In this document: positions 8,746-15,805 of the stretch, piece after piece
Position numbering within the stretch: the first letter of the stretch is position 1
Layout: every line of letters begins with the position of its first letter
DNA from: PALSA-505 sp036495485
Lineage (GTDB): Bacteria; Actinomycetota; Actinomycetes; Streptosporangiales; Streptosporangiaceae
DNA length: 20,860 bases
NCBI GenBank assembly: GCA_036495485.1
Contig: DASXMU010000463.1
Span: 1-20,860 of the forward strand
Direction of reading: 5' to 3'
Translations under genes and position numbers: made by a program
Notes under the pieces: generated by a model
Told to the model about the DNA's origin: nothing
Database searches by the model: none
What the model saw: the letters and a program-made list of their open reading frames with translations, nothing else

Positions 8746-8935
8746 GGGACGCGGGCCGCCGTCAGCGAGAAGACCGTGCTGTAGCCGAAGTTCCGCCGCT
8801 GCTGCCGCCGTACTGCGTGCTGCCGTAGATCACGCCGGTCGTGCTGTCCACGGTCAGCGTCGCGAACGGGTTCTCCCATCGGCGCCGCCACGGAAGGCGT
8901 ACACGACGCCCTGGCCGTTCCCGCTCACCCGCTCC
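8746..8935 (-). pseudogene. Decayed fragment of a GloVer-type tandem-repeat protein
   Basis: Read on the minus strand and joined across two one-base frameshifts, the fragment gives GQGVVYAFRGGADG, then ENPFATLTVDSTTGVIYGST and QYGGSSGG, then NFGYSTVFSLT. This resembles the repeat of GloVer-containing (choice-of-anchor) proteins, whose units look like GGADGxxPxAxLxxDxxGxLYGTTxxGGxxxxGTVFxLT. The shifts fall near 8872 (GATGGGAGAAC) and 8796 (GGCGGAACTTC); each would be cured by one added base. No start codon or full protein surrounds it. It is about one repeat of what would be a much longer secreted protein. It could also be an intact short unit with sequencing errors at G runs. Confidence 0.5.
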
Positions 8936-8983
8936 CATCGTGCCACGTGTGATCATGAAGGTTCGCAGGCCGTGGGAGGAAAC

Positions 8984-9382
8984 GTGAGCATTGAGCGGGT
9001 GAACCCGGAGGAACTGGCCAGGCCGTCGGGGTTCTCGCACGCGGTGGTGGCGACCGGGGGCACGCTGGTGTTCCTGGCCGGGCAGACGGCGCTGGACGCC
9101 GGCGGGCAGGTCGTGGGAACGACCGTGACCGGGCAGTTCGAGCGGGCGCTGGGCAACCTGCTCGTGGCGCTGCGGGCGGCGGGCGGCGAGCCCGGGCACC
9201 TGGCCAGCCTGACGATCTACGCCGTGGACCTCGGAGACTACCGGGCTCACGCCCACGAGATCGGGGAGGTCTGGCGGCGGCTCGCCGGACGGCACTACCC
9301 GGCCATGGCGGCGGTCGGCGTCAGCCGCCTCTGGGACACCCGGGCCCTGATCGAACTCCAGGGGTATGCGGTCGTCCCGTGA
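8984..9382 (+). CDS. RidA/YjgF-family enamine/imine deaminase-like protein
   Basis: The protein has 132 residues, the family norm (about 125-135). It shows the RidA pattern: GTLVFLAGQTALDAGGQVVG near residues 26-45, then the central QFERALGNLLVALRAAGG helix, and a C-terminal VGVSRLWDTRALIELQGYAVV strand. Arg115 sits where the active-site Arg of deaminating RidA proteins lies. These small proteins form trimers and hydrolyse reactive enamines and imines. I chose the GTG at 8984 because GGGAGGA precedes it directly; a GTG at 8972 is in frame but lacks such a site. The gene follows the aryl-CoA oxygenase on the same strand, 240 bases away, across a decayed gene fragment. A role in removing the amino group from the reduced 2-amino-5-oxo ring product is plausible but unproven. 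Confidence 0.85.
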   Translation: MSIERVNPEELARPSGFSHAVVATGGTLVFLAGQTALDAGGQVVGTTVTGQFERALGNLLVALRAAGGEPGHLASLTIYAVDLGDYRAHAHEIGEVWRRLAGRHYPAMAAVGVSRLWDTRALIELQGYAVVP

Positions 9383-9474
9383 TATGTGGGTTCTGCCTGG
9401 CCGGCGACCGTTCCGGTGACCGCAATCGCCCAGTTCAGCATCATTTCCGTTGCATATATGAAAAAGAAATTTCA

Positions 9475-9491
9475 CCCCACCGGCGCCGGGG
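9475..9491 (-). terminator. Weak candidate terminator after the PaaX-family gene
   Basis: On the minus strand, 20 bases after the stop, CCCC and GGGG flank a 9-base GC loop. The transcript then reads into TGAAATTTCTTTTTC (rc of 9460-9474), a U-rich run that is rare in this window. The stem is only four base pairs, so support is weak. Confidence 0.35.
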
Positions 9492-9510
9492 CCACTCGCG
9501 GGACCGGAGA

Positions 9511-10329
9511 CTAGCTGCGGGATTCAGCCACGACGGCGCGCACGTGGCGGCGGGCGGGGGCGTCCAGCAGGGTGCGGAGCTGGGCGAACAGGTCGGCTGC
9601 GGCGCTGCCCTGCCAGTGGGCGGGCAGCAGTTCGGCGGGCAGGCCGGGGTCGAGGAACGGGAGCCGGCGCCAGTCGGTGAGCATCTTCACGTACCCGGCG
9701 AACGCGGCGGCGTCATTCTGGGTGCGCGCCCCGGTCAGGGGGATGTACGCGTCGCGGAACTCCTGGTACATGCCTTGCAGGCGGTCCAGGTCCCACCACT
9801 GGCCGACCTGCCGGGCGACGTCGCCGAAGGCCAGGTAGTCCGCGCGGAAGAGGCTCACGTAGCCGGACAGGCCGCTGTGCTCCAGCACCTCGGCGGTCTC
9901 ACCGGCCAGGTGGCCCGGCGCGATCCAGACCCCCGCCGATACCGTGCCGAAGCCGAGCCAGGTCAGCCGGGACCGCAGCGCGTGCCGCTGCTTGCGCTGC
10001 GACTCCGGCACGCTGAACACCGCAAGCACCCAGCCATCGGAGAGACTCGCCCTGGACCGGCCGAAGATGCGGCGATCGCCCTCGGCGAGGGTGCGCAGGC
10101 CCGCCGGGGACAGCCCGTACCCGGCCAGGCCGGCGCGGCGCTGCTGGTCCAGGATCCCGCGCCGCTTGAGCCTGGAGATGGCGGAGCGCACGGCGGGCTC
10201 GTCGGCGCCGAGCCCGGCCATCAGCCTGATCAGCGAGCCGACGCTGAACCAGCCGCCGTGCTCGCGCGCGTACAGGCCGTAGATCGTCACGATCAGGGCT
10301 CTGGGCCCCGGACCGCCGGGTGGCTCCAC
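9511..10329 (-). CDS. PaaX-family transcriptional regulator
   Basis: The protein has 272 residues, a usual PaaX length. An N-terminal winged helix (about residues 28-75: FSVGSLIRLMAGLGADEPAVRSAI... RLKRRGIL) is followed by GYGLSPAGLRTLAEGDRRIF. The central PaaX domain has DGWVLAVFSVPESQRKQRHALRSRL. It continues with LGFGTVSAGVWIAPGHL, and WWDLDRLQGMYQEF lies in the C-terminal part. Family members repress aromatic catabolic genes and are released by aryl-CoA thioesters such as phenylacetyl-CoA. The start is GTG at 10329, nine bases after the VOC-like stop, so the two are probably co-transcribed. I see no good Shine-Dalgarno site, which fits translational coupling. Lying between the oxygenase and the ligase, it is the obvious candidate to control both; the effector would be their CoA thioester. 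Confidence 0.88.
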   Translation of the reverse strand: MEPPGGPGPRALIVTIYGLYAREHGGWFSVGSLIRLMAGLGADEPAVRSAISRLKRRGILDQQRRAGLAGYGLSPAGLRTLAEGDRRIFGRSRASLSDGWVLAVFSVPESQRKQRHALRSRLTWLGFGTVSAGVWIAPGHLAGETAEVLEHSGLSGYVSLFRADYLAFGDVARQVGQWWDLDRLQGMYQEFRDAYIPLTGARTQNDAAAFAGYVKMLTDWRRLPFLDPGLPAELLPAHWQGSAAADLFAQLRTLLDAPARRHVRAVVAESRS

Positions 10330-10338
10330 GAGGGGTGT

Positions 10339-10551
10339 CTACCCGCCGGTGGCGGGCGGCTCGACGAAAGCGCAGAACTCGTTGCCCTCCGGGTCGGCCA
10401 GCACGAGCCAGCCGATCTCTGTCGGGCCTTCCAGGCGTTCCTCATCAGCCTCGGGTACCCAGGTGAGGCCGAGCACCTCCGCCCAGAACGCGCCCGGCAG
10501 GGCCGTGTCCGTGGTGTCCAGGCACAAATCCTTGAAACGCGCGATGGCCAT
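10339..10551 (-). CDS. Shortened VOC (glyoxalase-like) protein with internal deletion
   Basis: From the ATG at 10551 the product is only 70 residues. Its beginning (MAIARFKDLCLDTTDTALPG, then AFWAEVLGL) and its end (IGWLVLADPEGNEFCAF) are those of glyoxalase-like VOC proteins, which normally have 115-130 residues. The middle, between RLEGPTE and IGWLVLADPEG, is missing about 45-50 residues, including most of the second beta-alpha-beta-beta-beta module. The reading frame stays open across the gap. It may be a relic kept in frame because its translation leads into the PaaX gene nine bases downstream, or a short folded remnant. An in-frame start further up (10674) would add 41 residues without VOC character. 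Confidence 0.6.
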   Translation of the reverse strand: MAIARFKDLCLDTTDTALPGAFWAEVLGLTWVPEADEERLEGPTEIGWLVLADPEGNEFCAFVEPPATGG

Positions 10552-10604
10552 GCCGGGACGATATCCGGCCGGCGGGCCCAGATGCCTGTGAATTTGTGCG
10601 GCGA

Positions 10605-10630
10605 CGCAGGCCAGTGGGCTATGGCCTGCG
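10605..10630. promoter_or_regulatory. Perfect 9-base inverted repeat in the divergent paaX-type/CoA ligase promoter region
   Basis: CGCAGGCCA (10605-10613) and TGGCCTGCG (10622-10630) are perfect inverted repeats around the 8-base spacer GTGGGCTA. The centre-to-centre spacing of the half-sites is 17 bases, suitable for a dimeric regulator on one face of the DNA. The site lies between the VOC/PaaX pair (minus) and the CoA ligase (plus, ATG at 10728). The PaaX-family protein is the natural candidate binder; it does not match the E. coli PaaX consensus I know. Confidence 0.5.
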
Positions 10631-10727
10631 GAATACTGAGGGTACGGTCCCGCTGACGGGCCCGGAGAGCTCACGAGGTAGCTCCGGGAGCCGGCCAGGT
10701 GGCACAGCGGGCGGGAAGGGTCAGGTC

Positions 10728-12356
10728 ATGGAGCTGTCGCCGACCGCGCACGTGGACACATTCTGCCGGGATAACCTCCCGTCGGCCGAGCTGTGGCCGG
10801 AGTTCGTGTTCACGCTGCCCGAGCTGACCTGCACCGGCCGGCTGAACTGCGCCGACGAGCTGATCGACGCGACGATCAAGCGGTACGGCGCGGACCGGCC
10901 GTGCCTGCTGTCGCCGACGGGCGACTGGACCTACGGCGACCTGCTCGGCGTGGTCAACCGGATCGCGCACGTGCTGACCGGGGACTATGGCGTAGTGCCG
11001 GGGAACCGGGTGCTGCTGCGCGGGCCGAACAACCCGTGGCTGGCCGCCTGCTGGGCCGGTGTGATCAAGGTCGGCGCTGTTGCCGTCACCACCATGCCGC
11101 TGCTGCGCACCGGGGAGCTGGCCACGATCGGCGAGATCGCCGAGCCGGTGCTGGCGCTGTGCGACCACCGGTTCACCTGGGACCTGGAGAACGCCGCGAT
11201 TCCGGGCCTGGAGATCGTGAAGTACGGCTCCGCCCAGCCCGGCGACCTGATCGAGCTCGCCTCGGCGAAGCCCGGCGACTACACCGCCATCGCGACGGCG
11301 GCCGACGACGTAGCCATGATCGCCTTCACCTCGGGAACGACCGGCAGGCCCAAGGCGACCATGCACTTCCACCGCGATGTGCTGGCCATCGCCGACACGT
11401 TCTCCGCCCGGGTGCTGAAGCCGGTGCCGGACGACGTGTTCATCGGCACGCCACCGCTGGCCTTCACCTACGGCCTCGGCTGCCAGCTCGTCTTCCCGCT
11501 GCGGGCGGGTGCCTCGACGCTGCTGCTCGAGAAGGCGACTCCGGAGGAGCTGGCCGGGCAGATCGCCGCGCGCGGGGTCACGGTCTGCGCCACCGCGCCC
11601 ACTGGCTACCGGGCGATGATCGCGTCGGGCCTGGCGGCGCAACTGCGCGGCCTGCGGCTGGCGGTCTCGGCGGGCGAGCACCTGCCGGCCAGCACCTGGC
11701 AGGCGTTCTACCAGGCGACCGGGGTGCGGATCGTAGATGGCATCGGCAGCACGGAGATGCTGCACGTGTTCATCTCGTCCGCTGGTGACGAGATCGTGCC
11801 TGGCGCCACCGGCAAGGTGGTGCCGGGTTACGTGGCCACGGTGCTCGACGCCGAGGGCAAGCCGGTGCCGGACGGGACTCCCGGCCGGCTGGCGGTCAAG
11901 GGCCCGACCGGCTGCCGCTACCTGGCCGACGGCCGGCAGCGCAGCTACGTCAGCGACGGCTGGAACATCACCGGCGACACCTACCTGCGCGACGCCCAGG
12001 GCTACTTCTGGTACCAGGCCCGGTCCGACGACATGATCATCTCGGCTGGCTACAACATTGCCGGGCCGGAGATCGAGGAGGCGCTGCTGCTCCATCCCGA
12101 CGTGACCGAATGCGGGGTCGTGGGGGTGCCGGACGAGGTAAGGGGGCAGATCGTCAAGGCTTACGTGGTCCTGCGGCAGGGCGCCGCGGCCACCGATGCC
12201 ACGGCGGCAGAGCTGCAGGAGTTCGTGAAGCAGCAGATAGCGCCCTACAAGTACCCGCGGACGATCGCCTTCCTGCCGTCGCTGCCGCGCACCAACACGG
12301 GGAAGCTGCAGCGCTTCCGGCTGCGGGAGGACGGGGACGGCCCAGCCTCGGGATAA
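10728..12356 (+). CDS. Benzoate/2-aminobenzoate-type CoA ligase (AMP-forming)
   Basis: The 542-residue protein belongs to the acyl-adenylate-forming family and would convert an aromatic acid, ATP and CoA to the aryl-CoA thioester. The ATP loop TSGTTGRPKATMHFHRD lies near residues 201-217. Also present are GSTEMLHVFIS (about 339-349), the hinge region WNITGDTYLRDAQGYFWYQ with RSDDMIISAGYNIAGPEIE, and the catalytic Lys526 in TNTGKLQRF. The region PPLAFTYGLGCQLVFPLRAG is typical of the benzoate-CoA ligase branch, and overall the protein reads like 2-aminobenzoate-CoA ligases. The ATG at 10728 has GGAAGGG seven bases upstream; an in-frame start at 10596 would add a non-conserved stretch. It pairs with the aryl-CoA oxygenase at 6236. 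Substrate identity (2-aminobenzoate, benzoate, salicylate) cannot be fixed by eye. Confidence 0.9.
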   Translation: MELSPTAHVDTFCRDNLPSAELWPEFVFTLPELTCTGRLNCADELIDATIKRYGADRPCLLSPTGDWTYGDLLGVVNRIAHVLTGDYGVVPGNRVLLRGPNNPWLAACWAGVIKVGAVAVTTMPLLRTGELATIGEIAEPVLALCDHRFTWDLENAAIPGLEIVKYGSAQPGDLIELASAKPGDYTAIATAADDVAMIAFTSGTTGRPKATMHFHRDVLAIADTFSARVLKPVPDDVFIGTPPLAFTYGLGCQLVFPLRAGASTLLLEKATPEELAGQIAARGVTVCATAPTGYRAMIASGLAAQLRGLRLAVSAGEHLPASTWQAFYQATGVRIVDGIGSTEMLHVFISSAGDEIVPGATGKVVPGYVATVLDAEGKPVPDGTPGRLAVKGPTGCRYLADGRQRSYVSDGWNITGDTYLRDAQGYFWYQARSDDMIISAGYNIAGPEIEEALLLHPDVTECGVVGVPDEVRGQIVKAYVVLRQGAAATDATAAELQEFVKQQIAPYKYPRTIAFLPSLPRTNTGKLQRFRLREDGDGPASG

Positions 12357-12360
12357 GGCG

Positions 12361-12846
12361 CTAGCGGCGGCCGACCAGGTCGCTGCGGGTGCTGGGCTCG
12401 GCTGGCGGCTCGTCCGCCAGCTTGTTCCAGACCCACTTGCGGTAGGACCAGAACCGGAACAGCGTGCCCAGCCCGATGCCGATGAGGAACGCGACGTTGA
12501 GCAGGTACTTGTCGGTTGTGTCGAAGCCGTTCTTGGCGGTCCAGACGCAGGCGTACTGGATCAGCGCGCCGACACCGTTCAGCAGGATGAAGATGATCGT
12601 TTCCCTGCGGGTGCCGTGACCGGCCCGGTGGCGGAACGTCCAGTACTTGTTCCCCGCGAAGGTGACGATCGCGGCGACCGCCGTGGCCAGGGCGTTCGAT
12701 GTGAACAGGCCCAGCCCGGCGTCGAAGTGCATGAGGTTGAAGCCGACCTCGGTCACCACGAAGCCCACGGCACCGACGACGCCGAACTTGGCCACCTCGT
12801 GCCAGAGGTGCCTGACTTGCTCGATGAGGTTGCGGGCGAACGTCAC
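12361..12846 (-). CDS. GtrA-like membrane protein
   Basis: The protein has about 161 residues and four hydrophobic segments: FGVVGAVGFVVTEVGFNLM, LFTSNALATAVAAIVTFAGN, FILLNGVGALIQYACVW and LLNVAFLIGIGLGTLFRFW. The motif NKYWTFR after the second segment and FRFWSYRKWVW at the end are typical of GtrA. Family members are thought to help flip lipid-linked sugars for cell-envelope glycosylation. I prefer the GTG at 12846 because GGAGAGGGAG precedes it with good spacing; a GTG at 12888 would add 14 residues with a poorer site. The gene converges with the CoA ligase, with only four bases between stops. It follows RNase J but is separated from it, in the opposite sense, by the RNase J terminator hairpin, so it probably has its own promoter in 12847-12938. 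Confidence 0.85.
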   Translation of the reverse strand: MTFARNLIEQVRHLWHEVAKFGVVGAVGFVVTEVGFNLMHFDAGLGLFTSNALATAVAAIVTFAGNKYWTFRHRAGHGTRRETIIFILLNGVGALIQYACVWTAKNGFDTTDKYLLNVAFLIGIGLGTLFRFWSYRKWVWNKLADEPPAEPSTRSDLVGRR

Positions 12847-12938
12847 GGAACTGGCTCCCTCTCCCCGGCCGTCAAAGTGCCTGCCCACGAATCACCGTCG
12901 CTGGCTAAACGCGCCGACCCTAGCGACAGTACCGCCTA

Positions 12939-12969
12939 CCCGGAGGGGACGCGGACATTCCCCTCCGGG
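12939..12969 (-). terminator. Terminator hairpin after RNase J
   Basis: CCCGGAGGGG (12939-12948) and CCCCTCCGGG (12960-12969) form a perfect 10-base-pair stem with an 11-base loop. It starts eight bases after the RNase J stop on the minus strand. There is no U run, as is common for actinomycete terminators. Confidence 0.75.
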
Positions 12970-12977
12970 GCGCGTAG

Positions 12978-14663
12978 TTATACCTCGACGAGCACCGGGA
13001 TGATCATCGGGCGGCGGCGGTAGTTCTCGTTCACCCAGCGGCCGACCACCCGCCTGACCATCTGGCTGAGCTGATGGGCGTCGCTGATCCCCTCGGCCGC
13101 CGCGTACACCAGCGCCTCCTCGATCCGGGGCCGCACCGCACCGAACGCCGCGTCGTCGATGCCGGAGCCGCGGGCGTGGATCTCGGGGCCCGCCACCAGC
13201 TTGCCGCTGGTCGAGTCCACCGCGATGACCACGGACACGAAGCCTTCCTCGCCGAGGATCCGCCGGTCCTTCAGCGAGGCCTCGGTCACCTCGCCGACCG
13301 ACAGCCCGTCCACGTACACGTAGCCGCACGGGACCGATCCGGCGATCGTGGCCTGGCCGTCCACCAGGTCGACCACGACGCCGTCCTCGGCGATCACGAT
13401 ATTGTCCTCAGGCACGCCGGTGAGCGCGGCCAGCCGTGCGTGCGCGCGCAGGTGCCGCCATTCGCCGTGCACCGGCATGAAGTTGCTCGGCCGCACCAGG
13501 TTGAGCACGTACAGCAGCTCACCCGCGGACGCGTGCCCGGACACGTGCACCAGCGCGTTGCCCTTGTGCACCACCCGGGCGCCCAGCCGGGTCAGCCCGT
13601 TGATCACCCGGTACACCGCGGTCTCGTTGCCGGGGATCAGCGAGGAGGCCAGGATCACCGTGTCGCCCTCGGTCACCCGGATCTGGTGGTCCCGGCCGGC
13701 CATCCTGGACAGCGCGGACATCGGCTCGCCCTGCGATCCGGTGGAGATCAGCACTACCTTGTCCGGCGGCAGCTGCTCGGCCTCTTTGAGGTCGACCACC
13801 AGCTCGCCGGGCACCCGCAGGTACCCCAGATCCCGGGCCACGCCCATGTTCCTGACCATGGAACGGCCGACGAAGGCCACCTTCCGGCGGTGCGCCACCG
13901 CCGTGTCCAGGACCTGCTGCACCCGGTGCACGTGGCTGGAGAAGCAGGCGACGATGATCCGCTGGCGGGCGTCCGCGAAGACGTCGCTGAGCACCGGAGC
14001 GATCTCCCGCTCGGCGGTCACGATCCCCGGCACTTCGGCGTTGGTGGAGTCGGACATCAGCAGGTCCACGCCCTCGCTGCCGAGCCGGGCGAACCCGCCG
14101 AGGTCGGTCAGCCTGCCATCCAGCGGGAGCTGGTCCATCTTGAAGTCGCCGGTGTGCAGCACGACGCCGGCCTGGGTACGGATGGCCACGGCGAGAGCGT
14201 CCGGGATGGAGTGGTTCACCGCGAAGAACTCGCAGTCGAAGACCCCGAGCGGCTGGCGGGTGCCCTCGGTCACCTCGATGGTGACCGGCGTCACCTTGTG
14301 CTCGGTGAGCTTGCTGCGGATCATCCCGAGGGTCAGCCGCGAGCCGATCAGCGGGATGTCCGCCCGCCTGCGCAGCAGGTAGGGCACGCCGCCGATGTGG
14401 TCCTCGTGGGCGTGCGTGAGAACGACGGCCTCGACCTCGTCAAGCCGGTCGTCCAGGTAGCCGAAGTCGGGCAGGATCAGGTCCACGCCCGGCTGGTCGG
14501 GCTCGGGAAACAGCACGCCGCAGTCGACGATCAGCAGCCGGCCCGCGTGCTCGAACACGGTCATGTTGCGGCCGATCTCGCCGAGACCGCCGAGGCCGAC
14601 GATGCGCAGGCCGTGCCGGGCCAGGGGTTCCGGAGTGGCGAGCTCGGGATGCGGATGACTCAC
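12978..14663 (-). CDS. rnj: Ribonuclease J
   Basis: This 561-residue metallo-beta-lactamase/beta-CASP ribonuclease matches the family length. The zinc motif HAHEDH is at residues 84-89, with the NHSIPDALAVAI and HTGDFKMDQLP elements further on. The beta-CASP part includes ACFSSHVHRVQQV, GRSMVRNMGVARDLGYL and STGSQGEPMSALSRMA. The second metal region has VHVSGHASAGEL and FMPVHGEWRHLRAHA. RNase J acts in mRNA decay and rRNA maturation as an endonuclease and 5'-3' exonuclease. The start is GTG at 14663. It follows dapA by 46 bases on the same strand, the arrangement seen in many actinomycetes, and a hairpin at 12939-12969 ends the unit. Confidence 0.95.
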   Translation of the reverse strand: MSHPHPELATPEPLARHGLRIVGLGGLGEIGRNMTVFEHAGRLLIVDCGVLFPEPDQPGVDLILPDFGYLDDRLDEVEAVVLTHAHEDHIGGVPYLLRRRADIPLIGSRLTLGMIRSKLTEHKVTPVTIEVTEGTRQPLGVFDCEFFAVNHSIPDALAVAIRTQAGVVLHTGDFKMDQLPLDGRLTDLGGFARLGSEGVDLLMSDSTNAEVPGIVTAEREIAPVLSDVFADARQRIIVACFSSHVHRVQQVLDTAVAHRRKVAFVGRSMVRNMGVARDLGYLRVPGELVVDLKEAEQLPPDKVVLISTGSQGEPMSALSRMAGRDHQIRVTEGDTVILASSLIPGNETAVYRVINGLTRLGARVVHKGNALVHVSGHASAGELLYVLNLVRPSNFMPVHGEWRHLRAHARLAALTGVPEDNIVIAEDGVVVDLVDGQATIAGSVPCGYVYVDGLSVGEVTEASLKDRRILGEEGFVSVVIAVDSTSGKLVAGPEIHARGSGIDDAAFGAVRPRIEEALVYAAAEGISDAHQLSQMVRRVVGRWVNENYRRRPMIIPVLVEV

Positions 14664-14709
14664 CAGGCGCCCTGCCTCGTGTGGCGCGGCGGCGTCTTTC
14701 CGGGGCCGC

Positions 14710-15630
14710 TCACTCGGCCAGCCCCGGCAGCTTCACGCCGCCCGCGGCCAGATCGGTCCGCAGCAGTTCGGCCTCCTCCGGGGTGGCGTCGGCGAGCGGG
14801 GCACGGACCGGCCCGCCGGGCAGGCCGAGCATCCGCAGCGCCGCCTTGGTCAAGATGACGCCCTGGTTTCGGAACAGCCCGGTGTACACCGGCAGCACCT
14901 CGTAGTGGATCGCGCGGGCCTGCTTCACGTCGCCGGCCGCGTACGCGTCGATCATGTCGTGCAGCCGGTGCCCCACCACATGCCCGACCACGCTCACGAA
15001 GCCTGCGGCGCCGAGGGACAGCCAGGGCAGGTTCAGCATGTCGGTACCGCAGTAGTAGACGAGGCCGGGCCGCGCCATCAGCACCTTCGAGGTGGCCGAT
15101 GGGTCGTCCTTGGCGTCCTTGACGCCGGCGATCCGGGGGTGCTCGGCCAGCCGCAGCAGGGTCTCGGTCTTGATCGGCGTCCCGGTGCGGCCCGGTATGT
15201 CATACAGCAGGACCGGCAGGCCGGTGGCGTCCGCGACGGCGGTGAAGTGCGCGTACAGCCCGCTCTGTGGTGGCTTGTTGTAGTAGGGCGTCACGACCAG
15301 CAGCCCGTCGGCGCCGGCTCGTTCGGCGGCCTTCGCCAGCTCGATCGTGTGGGCCGTGTCGTTCGTGCCGACCCCGGCCACGACGGAGGCTCTGTCTCCG
15401 ACCGCGTCGATCACCGATCGCAGCAGGCGGTCCTTCTCCGCGTCCGAGGTGGTCGGCGACTCACCGGTGGTGCCGCTGATCACCAGGCCGTCGTTGCGCT
15501 GCTCGTCCACGAGATAGGTGGCCAGCCGGGCCGCGCCGTCGTAGTCAACCGCGCCGCCGGCCGTCATCGGGGTGACCATCGCGGTCAGCATCCGGCCGAA
15601 CGGGGCGTCGGGGGCCTGAATCTTGCTCAT
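14710..15630 (-). CDS. dapA: 4-hydroxy-tetrahydrodipicolinate synthase
   Basis: DapA condenses pyruvate with aspartate semialdehyde, the first committed step to diaminopimelate and lysine. The 306-residue product carries all catalytic features: Thr54-Thr55 in SGTTGESP, Tyr117 in TPYYNKPPQSG, Tyr143 and Arg148 in LYDIPGRTG, and the Schiff-base Lys171 in AGVKDAKDD. I chose the ATG at 15630 (MSKIQAPDAPFGRMLTAMVT) because homologues begin there; the frame stays open upstream to 15804 but that part is low complexity. No clear Shine-Dalgarno site precedes this ATG. It is first in a unit with rnj. Its 290-base upstream gap contains short repeats and a long inverted repeat. Confidence 0.95.
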   Translation of the reverse strand: MSKIQAPDAPFGRMLTAMVTPMTAGGAVDYDGAARLATYLVDEQRNDGLVISGTTGESPTTSDAEKDRLLRSVIDAVGDRASVVAGVGTNDTAHTIELAKAAERAGADGLLVVTPYYNKPPQSGLYAHFTAVADATGLPVLLYDIPGRTGTPIKTETLLRLAEHPRIAGVKDAKDDPSATSKVLMARPGLVYYCGTDMLNLPWLSLGAAGFVSVVGHVVGHRLHDMIDAYAAGDVKQARAIHYEVLPVYTGLFRNQGVILTKAALRMLGLPGGPVRAPLADATPEEAELLRTDLAAGGVKLPGLAE

Positions 15631-15718
15631 GAACCAAACGCTACCGGGCTCAGCAGCCACAGCGGTAGCGGACAGGCCGCTCACCCGGCTGTTCGTTGCT
15701 GCTTCGCGCACGGCCGTT

Positions 15719-15758
15719 GCCCGGCCCGAGTTCACAACCGGCGCCCGGCCCGAGTTCA
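15719..15758. repeat. Two 16-base direct repeats upstream of dapA
   Basis: GCCCGGCCCGAGTTCA occurs at 15719-15734 and again at 15743-15758, 24 bases apart, about 90-130 bases before the dapA start. This could be a pair of regulator half-sites or a short duplication. No known motif was recognised. Confidence 0.6.
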
Positions 15759-15805
15759 AACCCGGGTCCAGTCCGGTCCCAGACGCGTGACGGACCACAG
15801 GCATG

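Noticed and set aside
12880..12900. PaaX-box-like GTGATTCG on the minus strand before gtrA
   Set aside because: Only eight bases resemble the E. coli PaaX consensus, there is no dyad, and the gene has no link to aromatic catabolism.
13074..14858. 594-codon open frame on the plus strand opposite RNase J
   Set aside because: It is antisense to a fully conserved rnj gene and rich in Arg/His/Gly/Val from GC-biased third positions. High-GC genes often leave such long false frames. The same holds for 7199-8719 and 6101-7174 (minus) against the oxygenase, and 10671-12095 (minus) against the ligase.
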